The position numbers and the translations under genes are program-made. Below, one piece after another: positions 1 to 8,136 of a stretch of DNA of 64,000 bases. Source of the stretch: Nocardia terrae (GTDB lineage: Bacteria; Actinomycetota; Actinomycetes; Mycobacteriales; Mycobacteriaceae); contig NZ_WRPP01000003.1 of NCBI RefSeq assembly GCF_009760405.1, positions 930,001 to 994,000 of the forward strand. The letters run 5' to 3'. Position 1 is the stretch's first letter, and every line of letters starts with the position of its first letter. The notes under the pieces are model-generated. The model ran no database searches, was not told the origin of the DNA, and worked only from the letters and a program-made list of their open reading frames with translations.

Positions 1-94
1 CACTGCTACGGGAGGGTGAAACCATGTCCGCCAGCGTAGCTTGATCTTCCGACCAGGACCCCCACCTTGGCGATCATCATCACCAAAGCGTTAG

Positions 95-562
95 CTAAGA
101 AGTAGCTGCCTCATCGGGCGGATCGATGGGAGCACGGCAGCAATACTCCAGCCACAAGGCCGCGGCCACCAGCGCCACACCACCGACCAGACCCACCACC
201 GCGCCCGGCGTATCCGACGACGCCGCACGCAGATCCGAATGCGTGAGCAGCCACACCAGGAAGCCCACCCAGATACCGCCCACCAGCGAGCCCACCTGCG
301 CCGACGCCTTGGCCAGCGCGACCGCCCGGGCCGCCGTGATCGGATGCAGCTGCCCGGAACCCGGGCCGATCCCGTGATTGTCCTTGCGCTGCCGAATCAC
401 GAAGGCCAGCACCGCCTCCAGCAGCGCCACCGGCAGCAGCGAGGCGCCCGAGAACACCGAGATCGGCGGGAACGACGAATACGCCATATTGGTGGCGACC
501 CAGGCCACGATCGCGGCCAGCAGGACATTCGCACACAGGTCGAGAACGCGGGTCGGCTTCAC
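95..562 (-). CDS. DUF3180 family membrane protein
   Basis: A protein of about 155 residues with four predicted membrane segments (near residues 7-27, 35-55, 90-112 and 120-140) and a short basic loop after the second. The length, topology and position directly after folK match the DUF3180 family, which is found next to folK in many actinobacteria. Its function is unknown. I chose the GTG at 562: it lies 16 bp after the folK stop and has GGAG about 8 bases upstream. The open frame continues upstream into folK, where the extra residues look non-native. It is the last gene of the folE-folP-folB-folK operon and is probably cotranscribed. Confidence 0.82.
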   Translation of the reverse strand: MKPTRVLDLCANVLLAAIVAWVATNMAYSSFPPISVFSGASLLPVALLEAVLAFVIRQRKDNHGIGPGSGQLHPITAARAVALAKASAQVGSLVGGIWVGFLVWLLTHSDLRAASSDTPGAVVGLVGGVALVAAALWLEYCCRAPIDPPDEAATS

Positions 563-578
563 CGCATCAGCTCCGGCA

Positions 579-1112
579 TCACGGCGTCCATCCCAAAGTG
601 AGCTCGGTGCGGCGCACACCCGCCACCTCGTCGGAATCCAAGGCGGACAGCCACTCTCGCAGCGAGCGCGCCGCGCCCGCCACCGCCAGCTCCGCGTCCG
701 GGTCCACCTCCAGCCAGGGCACCAGCACGAACGCGCGATTGTGCGCCTGCGGATGCGGCAGCGTCAGCACCGGATCCAGGCTGCGCACCACCACCCGCAC
801 ATCGCGGCGGCGCCGCTCGGCCCACACCACGTCCACGTCCAGCGTGCGCGCGCCCCAGCGGACCTCGCGCACCCGCCCCGCGGCCTGCTCCAGCTCCTGG
901 CCCAGCCGTAGCCAGTCCGAGGGCTCCAGGGCCGGATCCTCGGCCACCAGAACGGCATTCAGGTAGTCCTGCTGCGGCACCCCACCCCAGGGCGGCGTGG
1001 AATACACCGACGAGACCGCCGTCACGCGCGGGCCCAGCGCCGCCACGACGCTGCGCAGATGCGCCAGCCGGTCACCCAGGTTGGATCCGATCGACAGGAC
1101 TACGCGGGTCAC
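579..1112 (-). CDS. folK: 2-amino-4-hydroxy-6-hydroxymethyldihydropteridine pyrophosphokinase
   Basis: HPPK transfers pyrophosphate from ATP to 6-hydroxymethyl-dihydropterin, the step before dihydropteroate synthase in folate synthesis. The 177 residues begin with the family's SIGSNLGDR motif. They carry YSTPPWGG (about 38-45), a GARTLDVDVVW stretch containing the two metal-binding aspartates, and a LPHPQAHNRAFVLVPW segment (about 117-132). The length is typical. The start overlaps the end of folB by 4 bp (ATGA), indicating translational coupling inside the folate operon. Confidence 0.97.
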   Translation of the reverse strand: MTRVVLSIGSNLGDRLAHLRSVVAALGPRVTAVSSVYSTPPWGGVPQQDYLNAVLVAEDPALEPSDWLRLGQELEQAAGRVREVRWGARTLDVDVVWAERRRRDVRVVVRSLDPVLTLPHPQAHNRAFVLVPWLEVDPDAELAVAGAARSLREWLSALDSDEVAGVRRTELTLGWTP

Positions 1113-1507
1113 CGTTCCACTCCTCCACGCCGGCGGGACGTGACTACTCGAACGTCTTCGAAGGTATGCGGAATCGGCGCGAAAGGCTTGTGCAGCACCA
1201 CTTCCACGGCCTCGATGCGGGGATCGGCCATCACGTCGTCCGCGATGTTCGAGACCACCGTCTCGATCAGGTCGCGCGGCTCACCGGCCACGATCCGCAC
1301 CACCTGCTCGGCGAGCTCGCCGTAGTGGATGGTGTCGGCGATGTCGTCGGACTTGGCGGCCGCGGTGAAATCCGTCCACAGCGTCAGGTCCACGACGAAC
1401 TCCTGGCCGTCGCGCTTCTCGAAGTCGAAGACGCCGTGATAGCCGAACACGCGCAGACCGCGCAGTTCGATCCGGTCCCCGGACAATCCGATTCGATCGA
1501 TGCTCAC
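1109..1507 (-). CDS. folB: dihydroneopterin aldolase
   Basis: FolB cleaves 7,8-dihydroneopterin to 6-hydroxymethyl-dihydropterin and glycolaldehyde in the cytoplasm. The 132-residue protein shows LRGLRVFGYHGVFDFEK near residue 14, which includes the conserved substrate-binding segment. Further on is the aldolase KPFAPIPHTFEDV end (about 107-119) with the lysine of the catalytic site. The length matches the usual 120-130 residues. It overlaps folP upstream (4 bp) and folK downstream (4 bp), so the three are translated as a unit. Confidence 0.96.
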   Translation of the reverse strand: MSIDRIGLSGDRIELRGLRVFGYHGVFDFEKRDGQEFVVDLTLWTDFTAAAKSDDIADTIHYGELAEQVVRIVAGEPRDLIETVVSNIADDVMADPRIEAVEVVLHKPFAPIPHTFEDVRVVTSRRRGGVER

Positions 1508-2427
1508 AGCGACTCCCCCGCCGCGCGCCGGTATCGCTCGCGCAGCCGCCGGGCGGCATTGGTGGTCGCGTCGACCACCGCGATGGCGTCCAGCGAGGAC
1601 CGCACATCGTGCACCCGCACACCCCAGGCCCCGTGCTCGGCGGCCAGGGCGGAAATGGTGGCGGTGGCGACCTCGCGGCCGTCGGGCGGGCGCGGACCCT
1701 GCTCGTCGGCCAGCAGCCCGCCCAGGAAGCGCTTGCGGGAGGCCCCGATCAGGACCGGGATCCCCGCGTCCATCATCTCGGTCATGCGATAGAACATGCC
1801 GCCCAGCAACTCCCAGTTGTGGTCGGCGTTCTTGGCGAAGCCCAGACCCGGATCCAGCACCAGCTGCCCGAAGTCGACGCCGCCCGCGAGCGCGAACTCG
1901 ACCTGCGCGTTCAACTCCTCCCAGACCTTGGTCACCACATCGTCGTACTGTTCGGCCGGGCCGGTGTGCTCATAGTTGGCGTCGGCCCGCCAGTGCATGA
2001 GAATCCACGGAATATCGGTCTCCGCAACGACTTTCACCATGTTCGGATCGGCGCGGCCACCGGAGACGTCATTGACCATGGACACCCCGGCCGCGATGGC
2101 CGCCTCGGCCACGCTCGCCCGCATGGTATCCACGCTCGTCGGGACGCCCGCTGCCGCCAGCTGCCGGATCACCGGAACCACCCGCGCCGCTTCGGTTTCC
2201 GGATCGATGCGGACCGCGCCCGGACGCGTGGACTCACCACCGACATCGATGATGTCCGCACCCATCTCGTACAGCTCGAGACCGTGCGCGACCGCCAGCC
2301 CCGGATCCAGGTAGCGGCCGCCATCGGAGAAGGAATCGCTGGTGACGTTCACGACGCCCATCACCACACACGAGCGGCCACCACGAGGAACAACCAAATC
2401 GGCCCCCCGCGTACCGCTCTCGGTCAT
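1504..2427 (-). CDS. folP: dihydropteroate synthase
   Basis: Condenses hydroxymethyl-dihydropterin pyrophosphate with p-aminobenzoate, the sulfonamide-sensitive step of folate synthesis. The protein has 307 residues from the ATG at 2427. It shows the signature GVVNVTSDSFSDGG (about 23-36), IDVGGESTRPGA (about 60-71), VSMVNDVSGG, and a C-terminal IGASRKRFLGGLL segment containing the phosphate/pABA-binding S-R-K cluster. A GTG at 2442 overlapping the folE stop is an alternative start, but the Shine-Dalgarno-like GGAAG directly abuts it, so the ATG is preferred. Single copy in the window. Confidence 0.95.
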   Translation of the reverse strand: MTESGTRGADLVVPRGGRSCVVMGVVNVTSDSFSDGGRYLDPGLAVAHGLELYEMGADIIDVGGESTRPGAVRIDPETEAARVVPVIRQLAAAGVPTSVDTMRASVAEAAIAAGVSMVNDVSGGRADPNMVKVVAETDIPWILMHWRADANYEHTGPAEQYDDVVTKVWEELNAQVEFALAGGVDFGQLVLDPGLGFAKNADHNWELLGGMFYRMTEMMDAGIPVLIGASRKRFLGGLLADEQGPRPPDGREVATATISALAAEHGAWGVRVHDVRSSLDAIAVVDATTNAARRLRERYRRAAGESL

Positions 2428-2438
2428 GGTCGCTGCGC

Positions 2439-3062
2439 TCACTTCCGGAGAATGAGGTCGAGGGCTTCTGCCCGGGAAGACGCGTTCGACTGCAAAAGGC
2501 CGCGCACCGCCGACGTGGTGGTGGAGGCTCCCGGCTTGCGGATACCGCGCATGGCCATGCACAGGTGCTCGGCCTCGATCACCACGATCGCGCCGCGCGG
2601 ATCCAGCTTGGCCATGACCGCGTCCGCGATCTGCGAGGTCAGCCGCTCCTGCACCTGCGGCCGCTTGGCGTACAGGTCGACCAGGCGGGCCAGCTTGGAC
2701 AGTCCCGTCACCCGGCCGTGCTGGCCGGGGATGTAGCCGACGTGCGCGACGCCGTGGAACGCCACCAGGTGGTGTTCACAGGTCGAGTACATCGGAATGT
2801 CGCGGACCAGGACCAACTCCTGGTGGCCCTCGTCGAAGGTGGTGTTGAGCACGTCGGAAGGATCGGTGAACAGCCCGGCGAACATCTCCCGGTACGCACG
2901 AGCCACCCGTCCGGGAGTGTCGGCGAGCCCGGGACGATCCGGATTCTCACCGACCGCGATCAGCAGTTCGCGCACGGCAGCCTCCGCGCGCTCCTGGTCG
3001 AAGGGCCGACCGGTGTCGAGCGCGATCGGGCCGGACACGACTTGATTGTTGGTGGCCGACAA
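2439..3062 (-). CDS. folE: GTP cyclohydrolase I (TTG start)
   Basis: Converts GTP to 7,8-dihydroneopterin triphosphate, the first folate step. The protein has 207 residues with IPMYSTCEHHLVAFHG (about 98-113), which supplies the zinc Cys and catalytic His, followed by GYIPGQHGRVTGLSKLARLV and a QERLT...A segment typical of the decamer family. I chose the TTG at 3062 because a perfect AGGAGGT lies 5 bases upstream. The longer open frame (to 3149) adds 29 unconvincing residues. It follows ftsH by about 150 bp and leads into folP, whose preferred start lies 11 bp downstream. Confidence 0.95.
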   Translation of the reverse strand: MSATNNQVVSGPIALDTGRPFDQERAEAAVRELLIAVGENPDRPGLADTPGRVARAYREMFAGLFTDPSDVLNTTFDEGHQELVLVRDIPMYSTCEHHLVAFHGVAHVGYIPGQHGRVTGLSKLARLVDLYAKRPQVQERLTSQIADAVMAKLDPRGAIVVIEAEHLCMAMRGIRKPGASTTTSAVRGLLQSNASSRAEALDLILRK

Positions 3063-3213
3063 TCGACACCTCCTGTGTTGACTTGCCGCACATGCACTCG
3101 CGGCCTGGACGCGGTCGCCGACCACTCGGGCGGGCTCGGCGCCGGGCATTCACCCTGCTACCGAGCCCGGCCCGAGCCGGGCCGCGAACCCAATGAGCGT
3201 ATCGGGACCGCGG

Positions 3214-5565
3214 TCAGCGACGACCGTTCGGTCCGTCCCAACCGTTCTTCTCGTCCTCGTCATTCCCGGACGGCGGCGGCGCGGCCGGATACTCCGGCTG
3301 GCCGTAACCCGGCTGGTACTGCCCGCCGCCCGGCTGGTACCGCTGGTTGCCCGCGGGCGCCCAGCCGCCGTACGCGCCGCGCGGCTGCGGGGCCTGGCCC
3401 TCTTCCTCCTGCGGCGGCCAGCCCGGGGCCGACCAACCGGCCGGAGCGCCGTAATCCGGACGCGAACCGTGGGTCGGAGTCCCCTGGCGCGGGTAGGCCG
3501 GAGCCTGCGGCAGCGGATAGCCCTGCGGTGCGGGAGCCGGGTAGCCGTACTGCGGCGCGCCGCCGTAGGCCGGCTCGGGGTGGCCGTTGGCGGGCTGCGC
3601 CACCGGACGCGAGTCTTCCTCGGGCCACGGCTCACCGCGCTCGGCGGCCAGCTCGCGCGGCGTCTTCACCGGCGGGCGATCCGAGGGAGTGCGGGCGCCG
3701 AAATCGTTGAAAGCCGTGATGCGCGGCCGCTTTTCGACGGTGGCCAGAATCGTCTCGAGCTCCTTGCGGTGCAGGGTCTCGCGCTCCAGCAGCGCGGTGG
3801 CCAGCGAGTCGAGCTCGTCGCGGTAGTCGTTGAGCACCGACCAGGCCTCGGTGTGCGCGGCCTCGATGAGGTTGCGCACCTCCTCGTCGATCTCGCGGGC
3901 CACCTCGTGCGAGTAGTCCGAATTCGTGCCCATGGACCGGCCCAGGAACGGGTCGCCCTGCTCCTGGCCGTAGCGGACGGCGCCCAGGCGGGCGCTCATG
4001 CCGTACTCGGTGACCATGGCCCGCGCGGTCTTGGTGGCCTGGTCGATATCGGAGGAGGCGCCCGTGGTCGGCTCGTGGAACACCAGTTCCTCGGCCGCGC
4101 GGCCGCCCATGGCGAACACCAGGCGGGCGATCATCTCCGAGCGGGTCATCAGGCCCTTGTCGTCCTCGGGCACGGTCATGGCGTGGCCGCCGGTGCGGCC
4201 GCGGGCCAGGATGGTGACCTTGTAGACGGGCTCGATATCGGGCATCGCCCACGCGGCCAGGGTGTGCCCGGCCTCGTGGTAGGCGGTGATCTTCTTCTCG
4301 TGCTCGCTGATCACGCGCGACTTGCGGCGGGGGCCGCCGATGACGCGGTCGACCGACTCCTCCAGTGCCGCACCGGTGATCACGTTGCCGTGCTCACGCG
4401 CGGTGAGCAGCGCCGCCTCGTTGATCACGTTGGCCAGGTCCGCGCCCGACATGCCGACGGTCCGCTTGGCCAGACCCTCGAGGTCGGCGTCGGGCGAGAT
4501 CGGCTTGCCCTTGGAGTGCACCTGCAGGATCGCGCGGCGACCGTTGAGGTCCGGGTTGCCGACCGGGATCTGCCGGTCGAAACGACCGGGACGCAGCAGC
4601 GCCGGATCCAGGATGTCGGGCCGGTTGGTGGCGGCCATGATGATGACGCCGGTGCGCTCACCGAAGCCGTCCATCTCGACCAGCAGCTGGTTCAGGGTCT
4701 GCTCGCGCTCGTCGTGGCCACCGCCGAGTCCCGCGCCACGCTGGCGGCCGACCGCGTCGATCTCGTCCACGAAGATGATGCAGGGGCTGTTCTGCTTGGC
4801 CTGATCGAACAGGTCGCGCACGCGGGAAGCACCGACACCGACGAACATCTCGACGAAGTCCGAACCGGAGATGGTGAAGAACGGCACCCCGGCCTCACCG
4901 GCAACGGCCTTGGCCAGCAACGTCTTACCGGTGCCGGGCGGGCCGTAGAGCAGCACGCCCTTGGGGATCTTCGCGCCCAGCGCCTGGTAGCGCGACGGGT
5001 TCTGCAGGAAGTCCTTGATCTCGTAGAGCTCTTCGATGGCCTCATCGGCGCCCGCCACGTCCTGGAACGTGGTCTTGGGCATGTCCTTGGACAGCAGTTT
5101 GGCCTTCGACTTGCCGAAGCCCATCATGCCGCCGCGACCGCCGCCCTGCATGCGGGCCATCACGAAGATGAACAGGCCCAGCAGGATCACCATGGGCAGC
5201 ATGAACAGCAGGATCTGGCTCAGCCACGAGTCCTGCTTGACGGTGGTGTTGACCTTCGCGCCCGAATCCTCGGCGGCCTTGAAGACCTGCGCGGAGACCT
5301 CACCGCCACCCGGGTACTTGGTGATGATCTTGGTCTGACCCTTGGTGGCATCATTGCCGTTCTTCAGCGTGACGCGCAGTTGCTGCTCTTTGTCGTCGAT
5401 CTGGACGGACTCGACATTCGACTTGTCCTGGAGCTGGGACAAAGCCACCGAGGTATCGACGCTGTGCCAGTCGCGCGTGTCGTTGCTGAAATAGCTGACC
5501 AACCAGATCACGAGCAAGAAGCCCGCGACTATGGCCAGGTTGCGGAACACAGTCTTGCGGTTCAT
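3214..5565 (-). CDS. ftsH: ATP-dependent zinc metalloprotease FtsH
   Basis: Membrane-anchored AAA+ protease that degrades misfolded and regulatory membrane proteins. The 783-residue protein has two N-terminal membrane helices (about 7-25 and 118-140) flanking an extracytoplasmic domain. Then come Walker A GPPGTGKT (about 206-213), Walker B IIFVDEIDAVGR, an SRH with arginine fingers, and the zinc site HEAGH (about 430). The C-terminus ends in about 120 residues rich in Pro, Gly, Gln and Tyr, a long low-complexity tail seen in mycobacterial-type FtsH. The ATG at 5565 is used; upstream codons in frame lack family similarity. It heads the folate gene cluster as in Mycobacterium. Confidence 0.97.
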   Translation of the reverse strand: MNRKTVFRNLAIVAGFLLVIWLVSYFSNDTRDWHSVDTSVALSQLQDKSNVESVQIDDKEQQLRVTLKNGNDATKGQTKIITKYPGGGEVSAQVFKAAEDSGAKVNTTVKQDSWLSQILLFMLPMVILLGLFIFVMARMQGGGRGGMMGFGKSKAKLLSKDMPKTTFQDVAGADEAIEELYEIKDFLQNPSRYQALGAKIPKGVLLYGPPGTGKTLLAKAVAGEAGVPFFTISGSDFVEMFVGVGASRVRDLFDQAKQNSPCIIFVDEIDAVGRQRGAGLGGGHDEREQTLNQLLVEMDGFGERTGVIIMAATNRPDILDPALLRPGRFDRQIPVGNPDLNGRRAILQVHSKGKPISPDADLEGLAKRTVGMSGADLANVINEAALLTAREHGNVITGAALEESVDRVIGGPRRKSRVISEHEKKITAYHEAGHTLAAWAMPDIEPVYKVTILARGRTGGHAMTVPEDDKGLMTRSEMIARLVFAMGGRAAEELVFHEPTTGASSDIDQATKTARAMVTEYGMSARLGAVRYGQEQGDPFLGRSMGTNSDYSHEVAREIDEEVRNLIEAAHTEAWSVLNDYRDELDSLATALLERETLHRKELETILATVEKRPRITAFNDFGARTPSDRPPVKTPRELAAERGEPWPEEDSRPVAQPANGHPEPAYGGAPQYGYPAPAPQGYPLPQAPAYPRQGTPTHGSRPDYGAPAGWSAPGWPPQEEEGQAPQPRGAYGGWAPAGNQRYQPGGGQYQPGYGQPEYPAAPPPSGNDEDEKNGWDGPNGRR

Positions 5566-5842
5566 AGAGCGTCGGCCGGCGGCCAGTCCTTTCCGGGGGG
5601 TGTATCCGGTTTGCCTGCGATGCTGCGGGGCACGCCCGTTCCGGCGAACGGATGCGGACATGCCACGTTACCGCGTACGGTCTAGTCGATACATCGCGCA
5701 GTTCGGCTGCTGGTGCAGTTCAAGAAGTAAACGGCTGGAGAACGCGGGTGGTTCCCCGACCATCTGCGGCAACACATCGGGTCGATCACCCCCTGGTGTC
5801 GGCACGAGTGGTCACAATCATGGCATGGTCGTCTCATCGTGA

Positions 5843-6799
5843 GTGACGACACAACAGAGCGCAGGGGGTATGGACATAGTCGAGCTACGGACACCCACGG
5901 CGATTGTGCGGCACGGCAACGGCCGGTTGACTGTGCTGCGACCTGGAACCGACGGCGAGCGCGTGCTCGACGTGCCGGTCAGCGACCTGTTGAAGGTGCG
6001 TTTGAACCGGCGTGCCGATGACGCCGTCGTCATCGAAATCTATCTGCGCTATCCCACCCCGGTCCTGACCGGAGTCCCCGCCGACCGCACGCCCCTGCCG
6101 GTGCTCATCGCCGAACACGATGTGCCCGCCGCCACCGTCATCGTCGAGCGGATCAACAATCAGATCCTGGCCACCCAGCGGCTGGACGTGGCCGCGCCGG
6201 ACCTGACCCCGCCCGCACCCTCCTGGGGTCGCACCGGGCCCGCCCGCGCCGACGTGGATCGCGCGGTGCGGCGCATGGCCCCCAAGCGCGACGCCAAGCC
6301 GGCCGTGGCCGCCCTGCAGCGCTACGTCACCGCCGAGGAATACGTGCTCGAGGCGGCCCTGGTCACCGCACAGCCGCCCGCCCCCAAGGCGACCGGGCTG
6401 CTGGCCGTCACGACCACCCGGCTGATCTTCGTCGCGCTCGGCTCGGGCAAGCGTTTCGCCCATGAGCTACCGATCGCGACCCTGCTGTGGGCGCGCACCA
6501 CCGACGATGCCGAGGCACCGGGCGCCGCGCCCGGCGAGTACGGGGTCGAGGTCAGCGACGGCAACCTGACCTGGCATTTCACCGGCACCGATCGGGCCGA
6601 CACCGATCGGGTCACGGGCGCTTTGAATTTCGCGATCCAGCGCGAGGTGGCCGACGGCGCGGCGGGTCCGGCGGATCCCGGCGTGTCGAAGCTGTACTCG
6701 GAATGGGAATTACTGGTCGAGCGGCATTCGCTCGGCATGGTCGACGACGCGCAATTCCAGCGGTATGGACGCGGAATTCTCCGGTCTCTGCCCGATTAG
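5843..6799 (+). CDS. conserved protein with a C-terminal PH-like/SHOCT-like arrangement
   Basis: A 318-residue soluble protein of unknown function, divergent from ftsH. The N-terminal half (to about 120) is beta-rich and contains a motif of the type RHGNGRLTVLRPG. After a Pro-rich linker, residues about 160-270 read like a bacterial PH-like domain (YVTAEEYVLEAALVT, then GLLAVTTTRLIFVALG). The last 35 residues (KLYSEWELLVERHSLGMVDDAQF) resemble a short oligomerisation helix pair. Both domain calls are inferences from pattern. GTG 5843 is the longest start; ATG 5870 is a plausible alternative, with AGGGGG very close to it. It shares a terminator with the convergent DUF1266 gene. Confidence 0.7.
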   Translation: MTTQQSAGGMDIVELRTPTAIVRHGNGRLTVLRPGTDGERVLDVPVSDLLKVRLNRRADDAVVIEIYLRYPTPVLTGVPADRTPLPVLIAEHDVPAATVIVERINNQILATQRLDVAAPDLTPPAPSWGRTGPARADVDRAVRRMAPKRDAKPAVAALQRYVTAEEYVLEAALVTAQPPAPKATGLLAVTTTRLIFVALGSGKRFAHELPIATLLWARTTDDAEAPGAAPGEYGVEVSDGNLTWHFTGTDRADTDRVTGALNFAIQREVADGAAGPADPGVSKLYSEWELLVERHSLGMVDDAQFQRYGRGILRSLPD

Positions 6800-6805
6800 A
6801 CGAAA

Positions 6806-6833
6806 GGGTTTGGGGGCCGAGCCCCCAAAACCC
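6806..6833. terminator. bidirectional terminator between convergent genes
   Basis: A GGGTTTGGGGGC arm pairs with GCCCCCAAAACCC around a CGA loop (one bulged A). It lies 7 bp after one stop codon and 8 bp from the stop of the opposing gene, so it can end both transcripts. Confidence 0.8.
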
Positions 6834-6840
6834 GATCTAT

Positions 6841-7683
6841 TTATTCGTCCGGTTGCAGCGTGATGCGCCGCCACGGGCTGGTGGGCCGCATCCACAGGCG
6901 CAGCAATTCCATGCGCCGATCCACGCCGCCGGACTTCAGTTCCGCGAGGTCCTCGCACGCCTGCCAATACGTCCACCCGGCCAGGTAGGCGTCGCCGAAT
7001 TGCCGCCAGTTGCGGTATTTGCGCTGGGCCGGGGGCAGCGCGCGCATGAGGTAGTCCCAGGCGACGTCCGCGTCGAGGTAGCCGGCGGTGTAGGCCATGC
7101 GGGCGACGGCGACCACGCGGGCCAGATCCCAGGCCTGGATATCGGTGGGCAGCGGCCGGACCAGATGGTCGGTGAGGCCGAGTTTGATGGCCTGCGACCA
7201 GATGTCGTAATCGCGGACCAGCGCCTCGGGATTCTCCATGCCGCGGAAGGAACCGACCTGCCGCAGGAAGGCGCGGTGCCGATCGGCGCGCTCGCCGAAG
7301 CGATCGCGTTCAGGGGAGTTGATGGCCGCCATGACGAGCGGATGCACGAGCGCGTAGAGGGGACCGTGCATACCGTCGAGGAGTTGTTCCATCGAGGCCA
7401 TGGCCTCGGTGCCGTCGGTGATGCCCCACGCGCCGGTGAGCGTATCGATGGCAAGCTCCCGGCGATCGCCCAGCGGATGCTCGCGTTCGGGACCGAGCAG
7501 CAGCGCGTCGTGGAAGGCGTCCCAGCGCGCCGAATAGAAGCCACCCAGCGATAAGGCGCGCAGCTCGTCGTCGGAGACCTGCGCACCTGACCAATGGTCG
7601 TCCTCGCGCTGGTCGAGCTCCGGGTAGGGGAAGGTCGTCAGCGTTGGCACGTCGCGGGCGGGCATACCACGATTGTTCACCAT
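6841..7683 (-). CDS. DUF1266 domain protein
   Basis: A soluble 280-residue protein. The region from about 165 to 255 (AWDLARVVAVARMAYTAGYL, then a WDYLMRAL segment, then a FGDAYLAGWTYW segment) carries the pattern of DUF1266, a family best known from enterobacterial YbeR/YbeU and from actinobacteria. The biochemical function is unknown. The N-terminal 100 residues hold no motif I recognise. It is transcribed alone, convergent with the PH-like gene and divergent from the DUF2277 gene. Confidence 0.75.
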   Translation of the reverse strand: MVNNRGMPARDVPTLTTFPYPELDQREDDHWSGAQVSDDELRALSLGGFYSARWDAFHDALLLGPEREHPLGDRRELAIDTLTGAWGITDGTEAMASMEQLLDGMHGPLYALVHPLVMAAINSPERDRFGERADRHRAFLRQVGSFRGMENPEALVRDYDIWSQAIKLGLTDHLVRPLPTDIQAWDLARVVAVARMAYTAGYLDADVAWDYLMRALPPAQRKYRNWRQFGDAYLAGWTYWQACEDLAELKSGGVDRRMELLRLWMRPTSPWRRITLQPDE

Positions 7684-7858
7684 CGATCTTGGAGTGGCCC
7701 GCTATTCGCCGATCGCGTGTGCCACACCGGGCGGGTCGGTTGCGAACACTGAGCAAACCGGTCGGTTCTGAATCCCCGGAACCCACCGCGACACACTCAC
7801 GCAATTGTCTGAATCTTGCCCTGTCACAGCGGGTAATCGGGCGCTAACCTCTGGGGGC

Positions 7859-8125
7859 ATGAGTGGGAACATCACCCTGCTGCGCGGGCTCACGCCGGCT
7901 GCCACGGAGCAGGAAATCTACGCCGCCGCACAGGAATACGTGCGCAAGGTCGGCGGGGTATCGGGATTGACCACGGCCACCAAGGCCGCGGTGGACAAGG
8001 CGGTGCAGGCGATCGCCGAGGCCACCACCCAATTGCTGGCGGAATTACCGGATCGCCGGGCCGCCGAGGGCGAGGCGCCGGCGCGTCGCCGGGTGCGCGA
8101 CACCGTCACCGAAGAAGCGAGCTGA
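7859..8125 (+). CDS. DUF2277 family small protein
   Basis: An 88-residue protein opening with MSGNITLLRGLTPAATEQEI, followed by AAAQEYVRKVGG. This is the diagnostic N-terminus of DUF2277 (usually M-C-R-N-I, PPAT, YVRK). Here Cys2 of the family is replaced by Ser. Function unknown; the family is small, helical and cytoplasmic. The ATG at 7859 fits the family start; an in-frame upstream ATG at 7805 adds 18 residues without similarity. The stop lies 11 bp before the convergent PucR-type gene. Confidence 0.8.
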   Translation: MSGNITLLRGLTPAATEQEIYAAAQEYVRKVGGVSGLTTATKAAVDKAVQAIAEATTQLLAELPDRRAAEGEAPARRRVRDTVTEEAS

Positions 8126-8136
8126 CGCTCGCGCGT

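Noticed and set aside
1..94. Possible gene fragment at the left edge
   Set aside because: No frame with a start, ribosome binding site or recognisable end in these bases; nothing to report.
3165..3182. Terminator between ftsH and folE
   Set aside because: A 7-bp GC hairpin exists, but in this GC-rich DNA such stems are common and the genes look cotranscribed; not listed as a feature.
3193..5685. Plus-strand open frame of 830 codons across ftsH
   Set aside because: It is exactly antisense to ftsH, an effect of high GC third positions; its translation has no family pattern, while the minus frame has all FtsH motifs.
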